From Vreelandella subglaciescola (GTDB taxonomy: Bacteria; Pseudomonadota; Gammaproteobacteria; Pseudomonadales; Halomonadaceae): 38,714 nucleotides of DNA. The position numbers and the translations under genes were made by a program. The number at the start of each line of letters is the position of its first letter. Position 1 is the first letter of the stretch. Below the pieces are notes generated by a model, which saw only the letters and a list, made by a program, of their open reading frames with translations, was not told the origin of the DNA and searched no databases. This document shows positions 24,238 through 31,389 of this stretch, piece after piece. Location of the stretch: NCBI GenBank assembly GCA_030454225.1, contig JAKDRW010000013.1:1-38714 (forward strand), given 5' to 3'.

Positions 24238-25395
24238 ATGGCGGCGACACAGGCTTCACCCCATGCAGATGATGGCCCGGGCGCTGGCCATGAGCTTTCG
24301 ACACTCGCGGACTTTGTTCCGCCGGGGCTGACCCGGGCGAACCAGTGGCAGCGCTCGTGGCGTGCCGTCGGGCGCTGGATGTCCCGGCGTGAAAGCACCA
24401 AAGCCCGCTCAGCGCGCGAACAGACGCTTGCCCGGCCGAGTGGTGAACGTCTGGCCCGCTGGCTGTTGCCCATGGACTGGGCGCCGCTGGCGCAGGCGCT
24501 GCAGCAACGGCTGGATCTTGCCGCCCACCCCGTCACTTTCCTGATTACCCCACCTTACGGCGGCCACGCCCTGGCCATCGAGCATTTCGCCGATGCCGAA
24601 GGGTTGACGCGACTGGCCGCGCCCTCGAAAACGGCGCTGCTCAGCGGCGATATTACCTGGATGCATTCGCTTTCCGCGCAGTCGCGCTGGGCGATACCCG
24701 CGCTTGAGCGGCATTTTTTACGCCGCGTGGACGGCCTGCAGAGCGTGCGCGAGTTTCTCGAACGTGCCCAAAGCGGCGCGCTAGGTAGCGGCGTGATCGG
24801 CTGCGACAGCTGGAGTTACGCCTATCTGCAGCAGGCGGTCGGGCTTGACGGCGCGCCGGCGTTAACGCCCCGGGCGCTTGACGGCAAGGCCTTGGGCGAC
24901 CTGCTGGCGGCCCGGCTAAGCCCGCATTGCCCGACACTGCTGAGTAGCCGCACCCAGGCGCCGCTGCTGCCCGACGCCAGCGGCGCCGGGGGCGATACTC
25001 GAGCGCTGCAGCGTTTGGCCGCCAACTGCCGCGGGCATTCGGGACTTGCCTGGCAAAGTTTTCAGGCCAGCCTGCGCGAGCCGGGAGCCGATGACCAGCC
25101 GCCCGATGCGGTGCTGTGGTATGTGCTCATGCAGGGCGATGCGGCGCTTCCCGCCGACGCGGACGATACGCTGCTGCTGGTACTGCACGCGCTGCTGCTG
25201 CATGGCGGTCTCGACGATGACTCGCTGTGCCAGGTGCTGCCGTTTTCTCGCCACGAAACCGTTCACACGCGGCTTAAGCTTACGCGCCGGGGCGTGCTGT
25301 GCGAGCGCGAGCGGCGCTTTCAGGTTGCACCGCTGTGTTATACCGGCGTACGCCAGCTGTTGGCTGAGCGGCATTATCTGGTGGATGCGCTGTAA
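24238..25395 (+). CDS. Unrecognised 385-residue protein upstream of an MscS channel
   Basis: I do not recognise this family. The protein is soluble, without signal peptide or membrane spans. The N-terminal 80 residues are basic (GRWMSRRESTKARSAR). A hydrophobic strand-loop LITPPYGGHA near residues 98-107 is placed like a P-loop but lacks the Lys-Ser/Thr of Walker A. The last 75 residues (LHALLLHGGLDDDSL, then FSRHETVHTRLKLTRRGVL) look like a winged helix. One guess is a degenerate AAA-like ATPase with a DNA-binding end; evidence is thin. CGAGGG provides a ribosome site, codon use matches the neighbours, and MscS follows 42 bp later, probably in the same operon. Confidence 0.75.
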   Translation: MAATQASPHADDGPGAGHELSTLADFVPPGLTRANQWQRSWRAVGRWMSRRESTKARSAREQTLARPSGERLARWLLPMDWAPLAQALQQRLDLAAHPVTFLITPPYGGHALAIEHFADAEGLTRLAAPSKTALLSGDITWMHSLSAQSRWAIPALERHFLRRVDGLQSVREFLERAQSGALGSGVIGCDSWSYAYLQQAVGLDGAPALTPRALDGKALGDLLAARLSPHCPTLLSSRTQAPLLPDASGAGGDTRALQRLAANCRGHSGLAWQSFQASLREPGADDQPPDAVLWYVLMQGDAALPADADDTLLLVLHALLLHGGLDDDSLCQVLPFSRHETVHTRLKLTRRGVLCERERRFQVAPLCYTGVRQLLAERHYLVDAL

Positions 25396-25437
25396 CCCGG
25401 CGTGCCGCTGAAAACACGCGTTGGCGGGGAGGCTTTT

Positions 25438-26268
25438 ATGGACGACGCTGCAACGGGGCAATACGCGAAGCTGTTCAACGATCTTGACAGCGAAGCACTG
25501 ATCACGCTGGGCGTGGTGCTTGGCGCCACCATATTGCTGATCATACTCTCCCAGCGCGGGCTTAACTGGCTGGCCAACCGGCTGCACGGGCAGGCGCGTT
25601 TTCGCACCTTTGCCCTGGTGCCGGTCACGCGGCTGCTCATTTTGGTGGCCGCCCTGGTGATTAGCGTGCCGATCATCATCAAGCCGTCGCTGGGCAACAT
25701 GATCGCGCTGCTGGGGGTGGCGGGGCTGGCCATCGGCTTTGCGCTCAAGGATTACGTCAGCAGCCTGATTGCCGGCGTGGTCTCGGCGGTCGAAATGCCG
25801 TATCGCCCGGGCGACTGGGTGGAAATCGATGGCGTTTACGGCGAGGTCAAACACGTGGGGCTGCGCACCGTCGACGTTGTCACGGCGGATGATGATCTGG
25901 TCGCCATACCGCACTTGAAGCTGTGGGACTCCGCGATCTACAACGCCAATAACGGCGGCGTCAGCCTGCAGTGCGTGGCCAGTTTCTACCTGCATCCTGA
26001 ACACGAAGCGGAATGGGTGCGCACGGCACTGCGCGACGTGGCGCTGACCAGTGCCTACCTCCGGTTCGGCAAACCGGTCGTGGTGGTGGCCGAAGAGCAG
26101 CCGTGGGGGACGCACTACCGCATTCGTGCCTATCCCCTCGACCCCCGCCAGCAGTTCGACTTTGTCACCGATCTGACCGTGCGCAGCAAAGCGGTGCTTA
26201 GCGCCGCGGGCATCCGGCCGGCGCTGTTACCGCCGGATGCCGCGCTGCCCGCTCGCCACCGCCATTAG
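25438..26268 (+). CDS. MscS-family small-conductance mechanosensitive channel
   Basis: 276 residues from the ATG at 25438, which has GGGGAGG upstream; an earlier in-frame GTG has no such site. Three membrane segments occupy about residues 20-120; the third, pore-lining helix ([21 protein letters not shown]) is rich in Gly and Ala as in MscS and leads into the beta domain [16 protein letters not shown]. It releases solutes when turgor rises, useful after hypo-osmotic shock in a halophile. Its TAG (26266-26268) overlaps the stop of the converging YebC-type gene. Confidence 0.94.
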   Translation: MDDAATGQYAKLFNDLDSEALITLGVVLGATILLIILSQRGLNWLANRLHGQARFRTFALVPVTRLLILVAALVISVPIIIKPSLGNMIALLGVAGLAIGFALKDYVSSLIAGVVSAVEMPYRPGDWVEIDGVYGEVKHVGLRTVDVVTADDDLVAIPHLKLWDSAIYNANNGGVSLQCVASFYLHPEHEAEWVRTALRDVALTSAYLRFGKPVVVVAEEQPWGTHYRIRAYPLDPRQQFDFVTDLTVRSKAVLSAAGIRPALLPPDAALPARHRH

Positions 26269-26993
26269 ACCTCTTCGGGAAACTCGGCGCTGTGGTAAAT
26301 ATTCTGCACGTCGTCGCAATCGTTGAGCATCGCCATCAGCTTCTCCAGCGCCGCCACGTCGTCGCCTTCGATGGGCGTGGTGGTCTGGGGTAAAAACTGG
26401 ATATCGTCGGCCTCGAAGTCCAGCTCGCCGAAGGCGTCCACCAGCGCCTGGCGCGCCTTGGCGTACTCGGTGTGCGGGGCAAACACGGTAATCTGGCCGT
26501 TTTCGGCCTCGATGTCGGTGACGTCGACGTCGGCTGCCATCAGCGCTTCCAGCACGCCTTCCTCGTCGTCGCCGGCAAAGGCAAAAATCGCGCAGTGGTC
26601 GAACATGTGGCTGACGCTGCCCTGGGTACCGATCTTGCACTTGGCTTTGGTAAAGCAGCCACGCACGTCGCCAATGGTGCGGTTGGGGTTGTCGGTCAGG
26701 CATTCGACGATAACCATGACGTTGCCCGGGCCAAAGCCTTCGTAGCGCGCCGGTGAGTAGTCCTCACCGCCGGCGCCGGCGGCCTTGTCCAGCGCCTTGT
26801 CGATGACGTGGGCGGGCACCTGGTCTTTCTTGGCGCGGTCCAGCAGGCCGCGCAGCGCCAGGTTGTTGTGTGGGTCAGGGCCGCCGGATTTGGCACAGAC
26901 GTAAATCTCGCGCCCGTACTTGCTGTATACCTTGGTTTTGGCGTCGGCCGTTTTGGCCATGGATTCTTTACGGTTCTGAAAAGCCCTACCCAT
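26265..26993 (-). CDS. YebC/PmpR (TACO1) family protein, YeeN-like
   Basis: 242 residues from the ATG at 26993, with AGGAT upstream. The start [15 protein letters not shown], the YSKYGREIY segment, [20 protein letters not shown] and [10 protein letters not shown] match the YebC family, and the first residues are closer to the YeeN branch than to YebC itself. Family members are DNA-binding regulators or, as shown more recently for YebC and TACO1, factors that help ribosomes through difficult sequences. Which role applies here is open. Its promoter region faces the thiamine-riboswitch promoter. Confidence 0.92.
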   Translation of the reverse strand: MGRAFQNRKESMAKTADAKTKVYSKYGREIYVCAKSGGPDPHNNLALRGLLDRAKKDQVPAHVIDKALDKAAGAGGEDYSPARYEGFGPGNVMVIVECLTDNPNRTIGDVRGCFTKAKCKIGTQGSVSHMFDHCAIFAFAGDDEEGVLEALMAADVDVTDIEAENGQITVFAPHTEYAKARQALVDAFGELDFEADDIQFLPQTTTPIEGDDVAALEKLMAMLNDCDDVQNIYHSAEFPEEV

Positions 26994-27150
26994 GTCGTCA
27001 TCCTGTGTTGGTCGTTGGCCACACGGCACTCAAGCGTGCGGCAGGTGAAACAAGCGCCCCTGAGTACGGAGCGGCGCGTCAGTATAGCAAAGAGTGCGCC
27101 CGATATTGCACGGCGTGCCGGAGCAGGGTTCCGGCGCGGCGGCGGAGTGC

Positions 27151-27179
27151 TTGTTGGGAATCGGGCAATGGGCTAAGGT
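27151..27179 (+). promoter_or_regulatory. Candidate promoter of the TPP-controlled operon
   Basis: TTGTTG (27151-27156) and TAAGGT (27174-27179) are separated by 17 bp. Both match the consensus only half way, but transcription would begin near 27186, four bases before the riboswitch aptamer. Confidence 0.4.
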
Positions 27180-27189
27180 CTGGCCTGCA

Positions 27190-27271
27190 TGACACGGGGT
27201 GTCCCGCCAAACGCGGGGCTGAGACAACACCCGACGAACCTGATCCGGATAATGCCGGCGAAGGGATGTCA
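27190..27271 (+). promoter_or_regulatory. TPP riboswitch (THI element), plus strand
   Basis: The conserved THI-box parts are present in order: GGGGTG near 27196, CTGAGA (27219-27224), GAACCTGATCC and AATGCCGGCGAAGGGA (27251-27266). P1 pairs TGACA (27190-27194) with TGTCA (27267-27271), P2 pairs GGGTGT with ACACCC (27226-27231), and P3 is CCCGC/GCGGG. Binding of thiamine pyrophosphate normally switches the downstream gene off. A stem CGAGCG/CGCTCG (27273-27294) follows without a clear T-run, so control of translation start is likelier than termination. Confidence 0.95.
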
Positions 27272-27339
27272 GCGAGCGTTCGTTTGAGCGCTCGGCGTGC
27301 GTCCCTCGTCTTTTGCTTTCTCATCACAAGGGCCACGCC

Positions 27340-28146
27340 ATGAGTACCTCGACAGCTTCTGCCATTTCCTCTTCTCCCGCTGCGCTGCCGCTTGACCAGC
27401 AGGTGGTGCTGGTAACCGGCGCTGGTCGCGGCCTGGGCGCCAGCCTTGCGCGCGCGTTTCTCAATACCGGCGCGCGGGTTGTCGTCAACTATCGTAACAG
27501 CGCCGCCGGCGCCGAAGCCGTAGCCGCCGAGGCGCCCGACCGCGCGCTGGCCGTACAGGCCGACGTCTGCGACGCCGCGGCCGTCAAGGCCATGCTGGCC
27601 GCCGCGCGCGAGCACTTCGGTACGCCGGTGACGACGATAGTCAACAACGCGCTGCCGGATTTTTCGTTCAACGGCAACGCCCGTCCGGACGCCGACGCGC
27701 TGACCTGGGAGCACCTTGAACAGCAGCTGAAAGGTGTGAATCAGGGTGCGCTAAACGCCATTCAGGGCGCGCTTTCCGGCATGCGCGAGCAGGGGTTCGG
27801 GCGCATCGTCAACGTCGGCACCAACCTGTTTCAAAATCCCATCGTGCCGTACCACGACTACACTGCCGGCAAGGCCGCGCTGCTCGCGCTGACGCGCACC
27901 TTCGCCCACGACCTGGGGCCGGACAACATTACCGTCAACATGATTTCCGGTGGGCTGTTGCGCACCACCGATGCCTCCGCCGCCACGCCCGACGCAGTGT
28001 TTGAGCTGATCGCCGCCAACACGCCGCTGCGCCGGGTGGTCACGCCCGACGAGTTTGCCGACGCGGCGCTGATGTTTGCCTCGCCCTGGGGGCGGGCGAT
28101 CACCGGCCAGAATCTGGTGGTCGACGGCGGACTGGTGAAAGACTGA
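27340..28146 (+). CDS. Short-chain dehydrogenase/reductase under TPP riboswitch control
   Basis: 268 residues. The ATG at 27340 follows CAAGGG by 7 bases. The Rossmann motif TGAGRGLG lies at residues 26-33, NNA follows near 105, and the active-site YTAGK gives Tyr-x3-Lys. Thirteen residues before that Tyr, where the classical enzyme has Ser (FabG Ser138), this protein has Thr, a rare change. It is FabG-like overall and would be annotated 3-oxoacyl-ACP reductase, but the thiamine riboswitch points elsewhere. I recall an SDR called OarX listed among predicted THI-regulated genes; that link is from memory. It overlaps the next gene as TGATG, so the two are translated together. Confidence 0.93.
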   Translation: MSTSTASAISSSPAALPLDQQVVLVTGAGRGLGASLARAFLNTGARVVVNYRNSAAGAEAVAAEAPDRALAVQADVCDAAAVKAMLAAAREHFGTPVTTIVNNALPDFSFNGNARPDADALTWEHLEQQLKGVNQGALNAIQGALSGMREQGFGRIVNVGTNLFQNPIVPYHDYTAGKAALLALTRTFAHDLGPDNITVNMISGGLLRTTDASAATPDAVFELIAANTPLRRVVTPDEFADAALMFASPWGRAITGQNLVVDGGLVKD

Positions 28147-29438
28147 TGGCTTCCAGCATGCACTTGAACCTGTTCATCATGGGCTGCGGGCACCACCGCG
28201 CCGCCTGGCGCCACCCGGATTCTTCCGCCGAGCGGATGGGCGATATCGGCTACTTTGAGTCGCTGGCGCGTACCGCCGAGCGCGGCAAGTTTGACGCCGT
28301 GTTTTTTGCTGACGGCCACGCCGCGGGCAATGTCGCCGGCGGGCCGCTGTGGTTTCTGGAACCCTTGACTGCGCTTTCCGCCATGGCGCGTGCCACCGAG
28401 CACATCGGCTTGATTTCGACGGTATCCAGCACTTTCTACACGCCGTTTCACGCCGCGCGAATGCTGGCCTCGCTGGATCATATTTCCCGCGGGCGGGTGG
28501 GCTGGAACCTGGTGACCTCGATGTTTGACGCCGAGGCGCGCAACCATAACTACACGGCGATGCCGCCCCACGCCGAGCGCTACGCCCGCGCCGAAGAGTT
28601 TGCCAGCACGGTGCTGGCGCTGTGGGACAGCTGGGATGATGACGCGCTGCGCCTTGACCGCGCCGGCCAGTTCGCCGACCCCGATAAAGTGCGCCCGATC
28701 CACCACCGCGGCGAGCACTTTTTGGTCGATGGCCCGCTCAACGTGCCGCGCCCGCCCCAGGGGCGGCCGGTGCTGTTTCAGGCCGGCGCCTCCGAGCCGG
28801 GCCGTGATTTGGCCGCCCGCTACGCCGAGGCGATCTACGCCGTGGCCTATGATCTGAAATCCGCTCAGGCCTACTACGGCGACATTCAGGCGCGGGTCGC
28901 CGCTGCTGGCCGCCCGCCGGTGGCGATCATGCCGGGGCTGGTGACCTACGTGGGAGCGACTGAGGAAGAAGCCAAGGCCCGTCAGCGCGAACTCGACGAG
29001 CTTCTGCCCACGGCGGATTCGTTGCATCAATTAAGCCAGTTTATCGGTCAGGATTGCAGCGGCTGGGCGCTGGATGCGCCGGTGCCCGATCTGCCGCCGC
29101 TTGAGGACTTCACCGGGCCCAAGGGGCGCTACGCGACCATTCTGCGCATCATCGAATGCGAAAAGCCGACCCTGCGCCAGCTGCTCGGGCGGCTGGCAGC
29201 GGGCGGTGGCCACTGCACCATGGTCGGCACGCCGGAAAGCATTGCCGATGAAATGCAGCGCTGGGTAGAGCAGGGTGGCGCCGACGGCTTCAACCTGATG
29301 CCCCCTGCGCTGCCCTCAAGCATCGAGGATTTTGTCGAGCAGGTGGTGCCGGTGCTGCAGCGGCGCGGCCTGTTCCGCCGGGAATATACTGCTAGCACCC
29401 TGCGTGGGCATTTGGGACTCGAACGGCCGAGGGCATAA
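28146..29438 (+). CDS. NtaA/SnaA/DszA-type flavin-dependent (LLM class) monooxygenase under TPP control
   Basis: 430 residues, the normal length of this branch of the luciferase-like (LLM) superfamily. The branch's marks include an early FFADGHA stretch, TEHIGLISTVSSTFYTPFHAARMLASLDHIS..GRVGWNLVTS (cited with gaps), ERYARAEEF, QAGASEPG and a late GTPESIADEM. These enzymes take FMNH2 from a separate reductase and insert oxygen next to C, N or S; relatives cleave nitrilotriacetate, dibenzothiophene sulfone and pyrimidine rings. No flavin reductase gene is in the window. The start overlaps the SDR stop (TGATG), so both act in one pathway. Oxidation of a thiamine fragment is inferred from the riboswitch and neighbouring transporter. 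Confidence 0.94.
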   Translation: MASSMHLNLFIMGCGHHRAAWRHPDSSAERMGDIGYFESLARTAERGKFDAVFFADGHAAGNVAGGPLWFLEPLTALSAMARATEHIGLISTVSSTFYTPFHAARMLASLDHISRGRVGWNLVTSMFDAEARNHNYTAMPPHAERYARAEEFASTVLALWDSWDDDALRLDRAGQFADPDKVRPIHHRGEHFLVDGPLNVPRPPQGRPVLFQAGASEPGRDLAARYAEAIYAVAYDLKSAQAYYGDIQARVAAAGRPPVAIMPGLVTYVGATEEEAKARQRELDELLPTADSLHQLSQFIGQDCSGWALDAPVPDLPPLEDFTGPKGRYATILRIIECEKPTLRQLLGRLAAGGGHCTMVGTPESIADEMQRWVEQGGADGFNLMPPALPSSIEDFVEQVVPVLQRRGLFRREYTASTLRGHLGLERPRA

Positions 29439-29463
29439 AGCACAGAGGGGCAGCCTTGCGGCC

Positions 29464-29550
29464 GCCATCACCCGGCGCAGCCGGCCTCCTACGACAACCG
29501 GCGTATTGCCATATTCCCCGTAGGAGGGCGGCTCCGCCGCGCGACGGCAT
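29464..29550. repeat. REP-like inverted pair between convergent operons
   Basis: Two copies of a roughly 28-bp element of the form CGTAGGAG-G-CGGCT-CGCCG-GCGAY-GG face each other: one on the minus strand at about 29464-29493 and one on the plus strand at about 29519-29550, with a 25-bp spacer. This resembles the palindromic REP/BIME elements of pseudomonads and relatives. It sits between the ends of two converging transcripts and may act as a two-way terminator or RNA-stabilising hairpin. Confidence 0.7.
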
Positions 29551-29578
29551 CCCCACCGAGAGCCTATATAACGCCCTC

Positions 29579-31030
29579 TTACGATTGCCGGCCGAAGCGG
29601 CGTACCAGCGTGCCCAGGCTTGAAAAGTCGTAGTGTTTCCGGGCGGGCATTACGCGCATGAGTATCAGCGAGACGGCCACCGGCACCAGCGCGGCGAGCA
29701 GAAAGCTTTCCAAAAGCGTCTCGGTGCCGGCGCTGGGCGCGGGGAACATGGCAAGCCCCGCGACCAGCCCGCAGGCGGTGCTGATGACCGCGTTGCGTCC
29801 GTCGTAGCGGCGGTTAAATAGCCCGAAAAACACCGGAAACGCCGCCGCCGAGCACAAGAGATCAGCCAGCAGAAACAGGTAGAGCACGCTGAACCCCTGA
29901 GAGGCCACCCAGGTAATCGGCACCGCTGCGGCAACGATCAACCAGCGGGCCAGGCGCATCAGCGTCGATTCGCTGGCGCCGGGCAGCAGGCGGTGCATAT
30001 CCACCGCAATAATGCTTGAGGTGGCGTTGATGGTGGAGTCGGCGCTGCTCATCACCAATGCCAGCCCCAGCGGAATCAGCGCCAGCGCAAACCACAGCGG
30101 CACCTTGGCCAGCAGCACGCTGAACAGCGCCACCGAGCCGTCGCCCTCCAGATCGAGCCCCACAAACGCCAGGCCGAAAAGTCCCATCAGGATAATCACC
30201 GGCAGGTTAAAAAGCCCGCTAATCCAGAAGCTTTTGCGCAGCACGCGAACGTTTTTGGCCGCGTAGATGCGCTGCCAAGTGCCCTGATAGAAAAGCCCGG
30301 TCAGCACCACGGCGATAAAGAACGTCAGCCCTCCGCGTATGCCGCTGGCGGCGGTAATATCCAACAGCTCGGGGGCGTTTTGCGCGAGTCCTTCAAGCGT
30401 CGGCGTGGCGCCGCCGGCGGCCTGCCAGCCGAAGATCAGCAGCAATGCCAGCAGCGGCAGAATCACGACCATCTGCACCTTGTCGGTAAAGATCGAGGCG
30501 CGCAGGCCGCCGTAAAAGGTGTAAATCACGGTGGCGAACATCACTACGCTGGCGGTCAGCCACAGCGGAATCGGCGCCAGCAGCGTGACCATAAAGGCCA
30601 CTGCGGTAAGCCCCGCCGTCAGCGCAATAAACAGGTAGAACAGCATGATCGACAGCGTAAAGGCATACATGATGCGCCCGTAGCGGTGGAACACGAACTC
30701 GGTCAGCCCGTGGCCTTCGGGGATCAATTCGCGCATGCGCCGCCCCAGCGGAATCATGATCAACGGCGGCGCCAGGGAGCCCAGCGCATAGCCCAGAATA
30801 GCGCCAACGCCGCCCCAGGTCGCGGCCTGGGCGGGGCCGAACAGCACCCAGGTACCAAGCGATGTGGCCAGCAAGGTAAGCACGGTAGCGCGGGTGTTCT
30901 GTGAGTTGCGCGCGGAGATGTAGTCGTCTAAATCATCGCGGTGGCGGCGGGCATAGAGCAGGCCGGGCACGGCAAACACGACGGCGCACAGCACAAGCCA
31001 AAGTGCCGTCCAGGTGGGGTCAAGCTGCAT
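29579..31030 (-). CDS. Sodium:solute symporter (SSS family) under TPP riboswitch control
   Basis: 483 residues with 12-13 membrane spans, the usual SSS length. The [12 protein letters not shown] segment in the eighth core helix region corresponds to the second sodium site of PutP and vSGLT, and [16 protein letters not shown] is the family signature. The gene is preceded by a TPP riboswitch, so the cargo is probably thiamine or a precursor such as hydroxymethylpyrimidine. A pantothenate-symporter-like protein (ThiV) has been predicted to play this part in other bacteria. The start at 31030 has AAGGAAAGAGGA upstream, which can be hidden by an upstream complementary stretch. Confidence 0.92.
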   Translation of the reverse strand: MQLDPTWTALWLVLCAVVFAVPGLLYARRHRDDLDDYISARNSQNTRATVLTLLATSLGTWVLFGPAQAATWGGVGAILGYALGSLAPPLIMIPLGRRMRELIPEGHGLTEFVFHRYGRIMYAFTLSIMLFYLFIALTAGLTAVAFMVTLLAPIPLWLTASVVMFATVIYTFYGGLRASIFTDKVQMVVILPLLALLLIFGWQAAGGATPTLEGLAQNAPELLDITAASGIRGGLTFFIAVVLTGLFYQGTWQRIYAAKNVRVLRKSFWISGLFNLPVIILMGLFGLAFVGLDLEGDGSVALFSVLLAKVPLWFALALIPLGLALVMSSADSTINATSSIIAVDMHRLLPGASESTLMRLARWLIVAAAVPITWVASQGFSVLYLFLLADLLCSAAAFPVFFGLFNRRYDGRNAVISTACGLVAGLAMFPAPSAGTETLLESFLLAALVPVAVSLILMRVMPARKHYDFSSLGTLVRRFGRQS

Positions 31031-31040
31031 GGTGGTACGT

Positions 31041-31117
31041 CCTCTTTCCTTGTGACAGCCAGGAGATCGCGGAGGCAGTTCAGGCGAGTGTCGCGATGAG
31101 GTGCGACAAGGAAGAGG
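31041..31117 (-). promoter_or_regulatory. Ribosome-site-masking inverted repeat (riboswitch expression platform)
   Basis: In the minus-strand transcript, CCUCUUCCUUGU (31117-31106) can pair with ACAAGGAAAGAGG (31053-31041), a 12-bp helix with one bulged A that covers the Shine-Dalgarno sequence of the symporter gene. A second stem, TGTCGC/GCGACA (31089-31108), overlaps the masking strand by three bases and so competes with it. Confidence 0.65.
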
Positions 31118-31137
31118 AGCGTCTGGCGTATGTATTC

Positions 31138-31230
31138 CTTCCCTTCGCCGGAATGACCCGGATCAGGTTCGAAGGGTTACCGTCGCAAAAGCGGCGGATT
31201 CTCAGCCCGTTAAGGCACCCCCAGGAGAAG
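31138..31230 (-). promoter_or_regulatory. TPP riboswitch (THI element), minus strand
   Basis: Read on the minus strand: GGGGGTGCC, then GGGCTGAGAATCC, a variable P3 hairpin (CCGCCGC..GCGACGG), ACCCTTCGAACCTGATCCGG and TCATTCCGGCGAAGGGA. P1 pairs CTTCTC (31230-31225) with GGGAAG (31143-31138). This is a textbook thiamine pyrophosphate aptamer. It lies 108 bp ahead of the symporter start. Confidence 0.96.
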
Positions 31231-31234
31231 CTCA

Positions 31235-31263
31235 AGCCTAGGCAGGCGGGGCGGTCATGTCAA
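31235..31263 (-). promoter_or_regulatory. Candidate promoter of the TPP-controlled symporter
   Basis: A perfect TTGACA (minus strand, 31263-31258), 17-bp spacer and TAGGCT (31240-31235). Transcription would start near 31228, just at the first aptamer helix. The -35 match and geometry are good; the -10 is weak. Confidence 0.6.
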
Positions 31264-31284
31264 ACTAACGTCGACTATCGAAGA

Positions 31285-31321
31285 CATAGCGCACTTCTTA
31301 GCCTGAAACGGCTACGCTATG
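31285..31321. promoter_or_regulatory. Nested dyad between the symporter and catalase promoters
   Basis: CATAGCG (31285-31291) pairs with CGCTATG (31315-31321), and inside it TAGCC (31299-31303) with GGCTA (31310-31314). Two copies of CGTTATAC follow at about 31345 and 31361, shortly before the catalase ribosome site. It could be a regulator site for catalase, but no OxyR consensus is clear. Confidence 0.4.
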
Positions 31322-31389
31322 ACTCTGTATTTGTACGGCTCAGTCGTTATACAGCCCAGCCGTTATACCGCCAATCAGGAGGCGCTACC

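Noticed and set aside
24916-26115. 399-codon open frame antisense to the hypothetical and MscS genes
   Set aside because: Same shadow composition; the plus-strand MscS is unmistakable.
27340-28146. Fatty-acid FabG
   Set aside because: TPP riboswitch control, coupling to an LLM monooxygenase and a Thr at the catalytic Ser position argue against it, though the fold is FabG-like.
27858-29030. 390-codon open frame antisense to the SDR and monooxygenase genes
   Set aside because: It spans two genes with strong family motifs and has no motif of its own.
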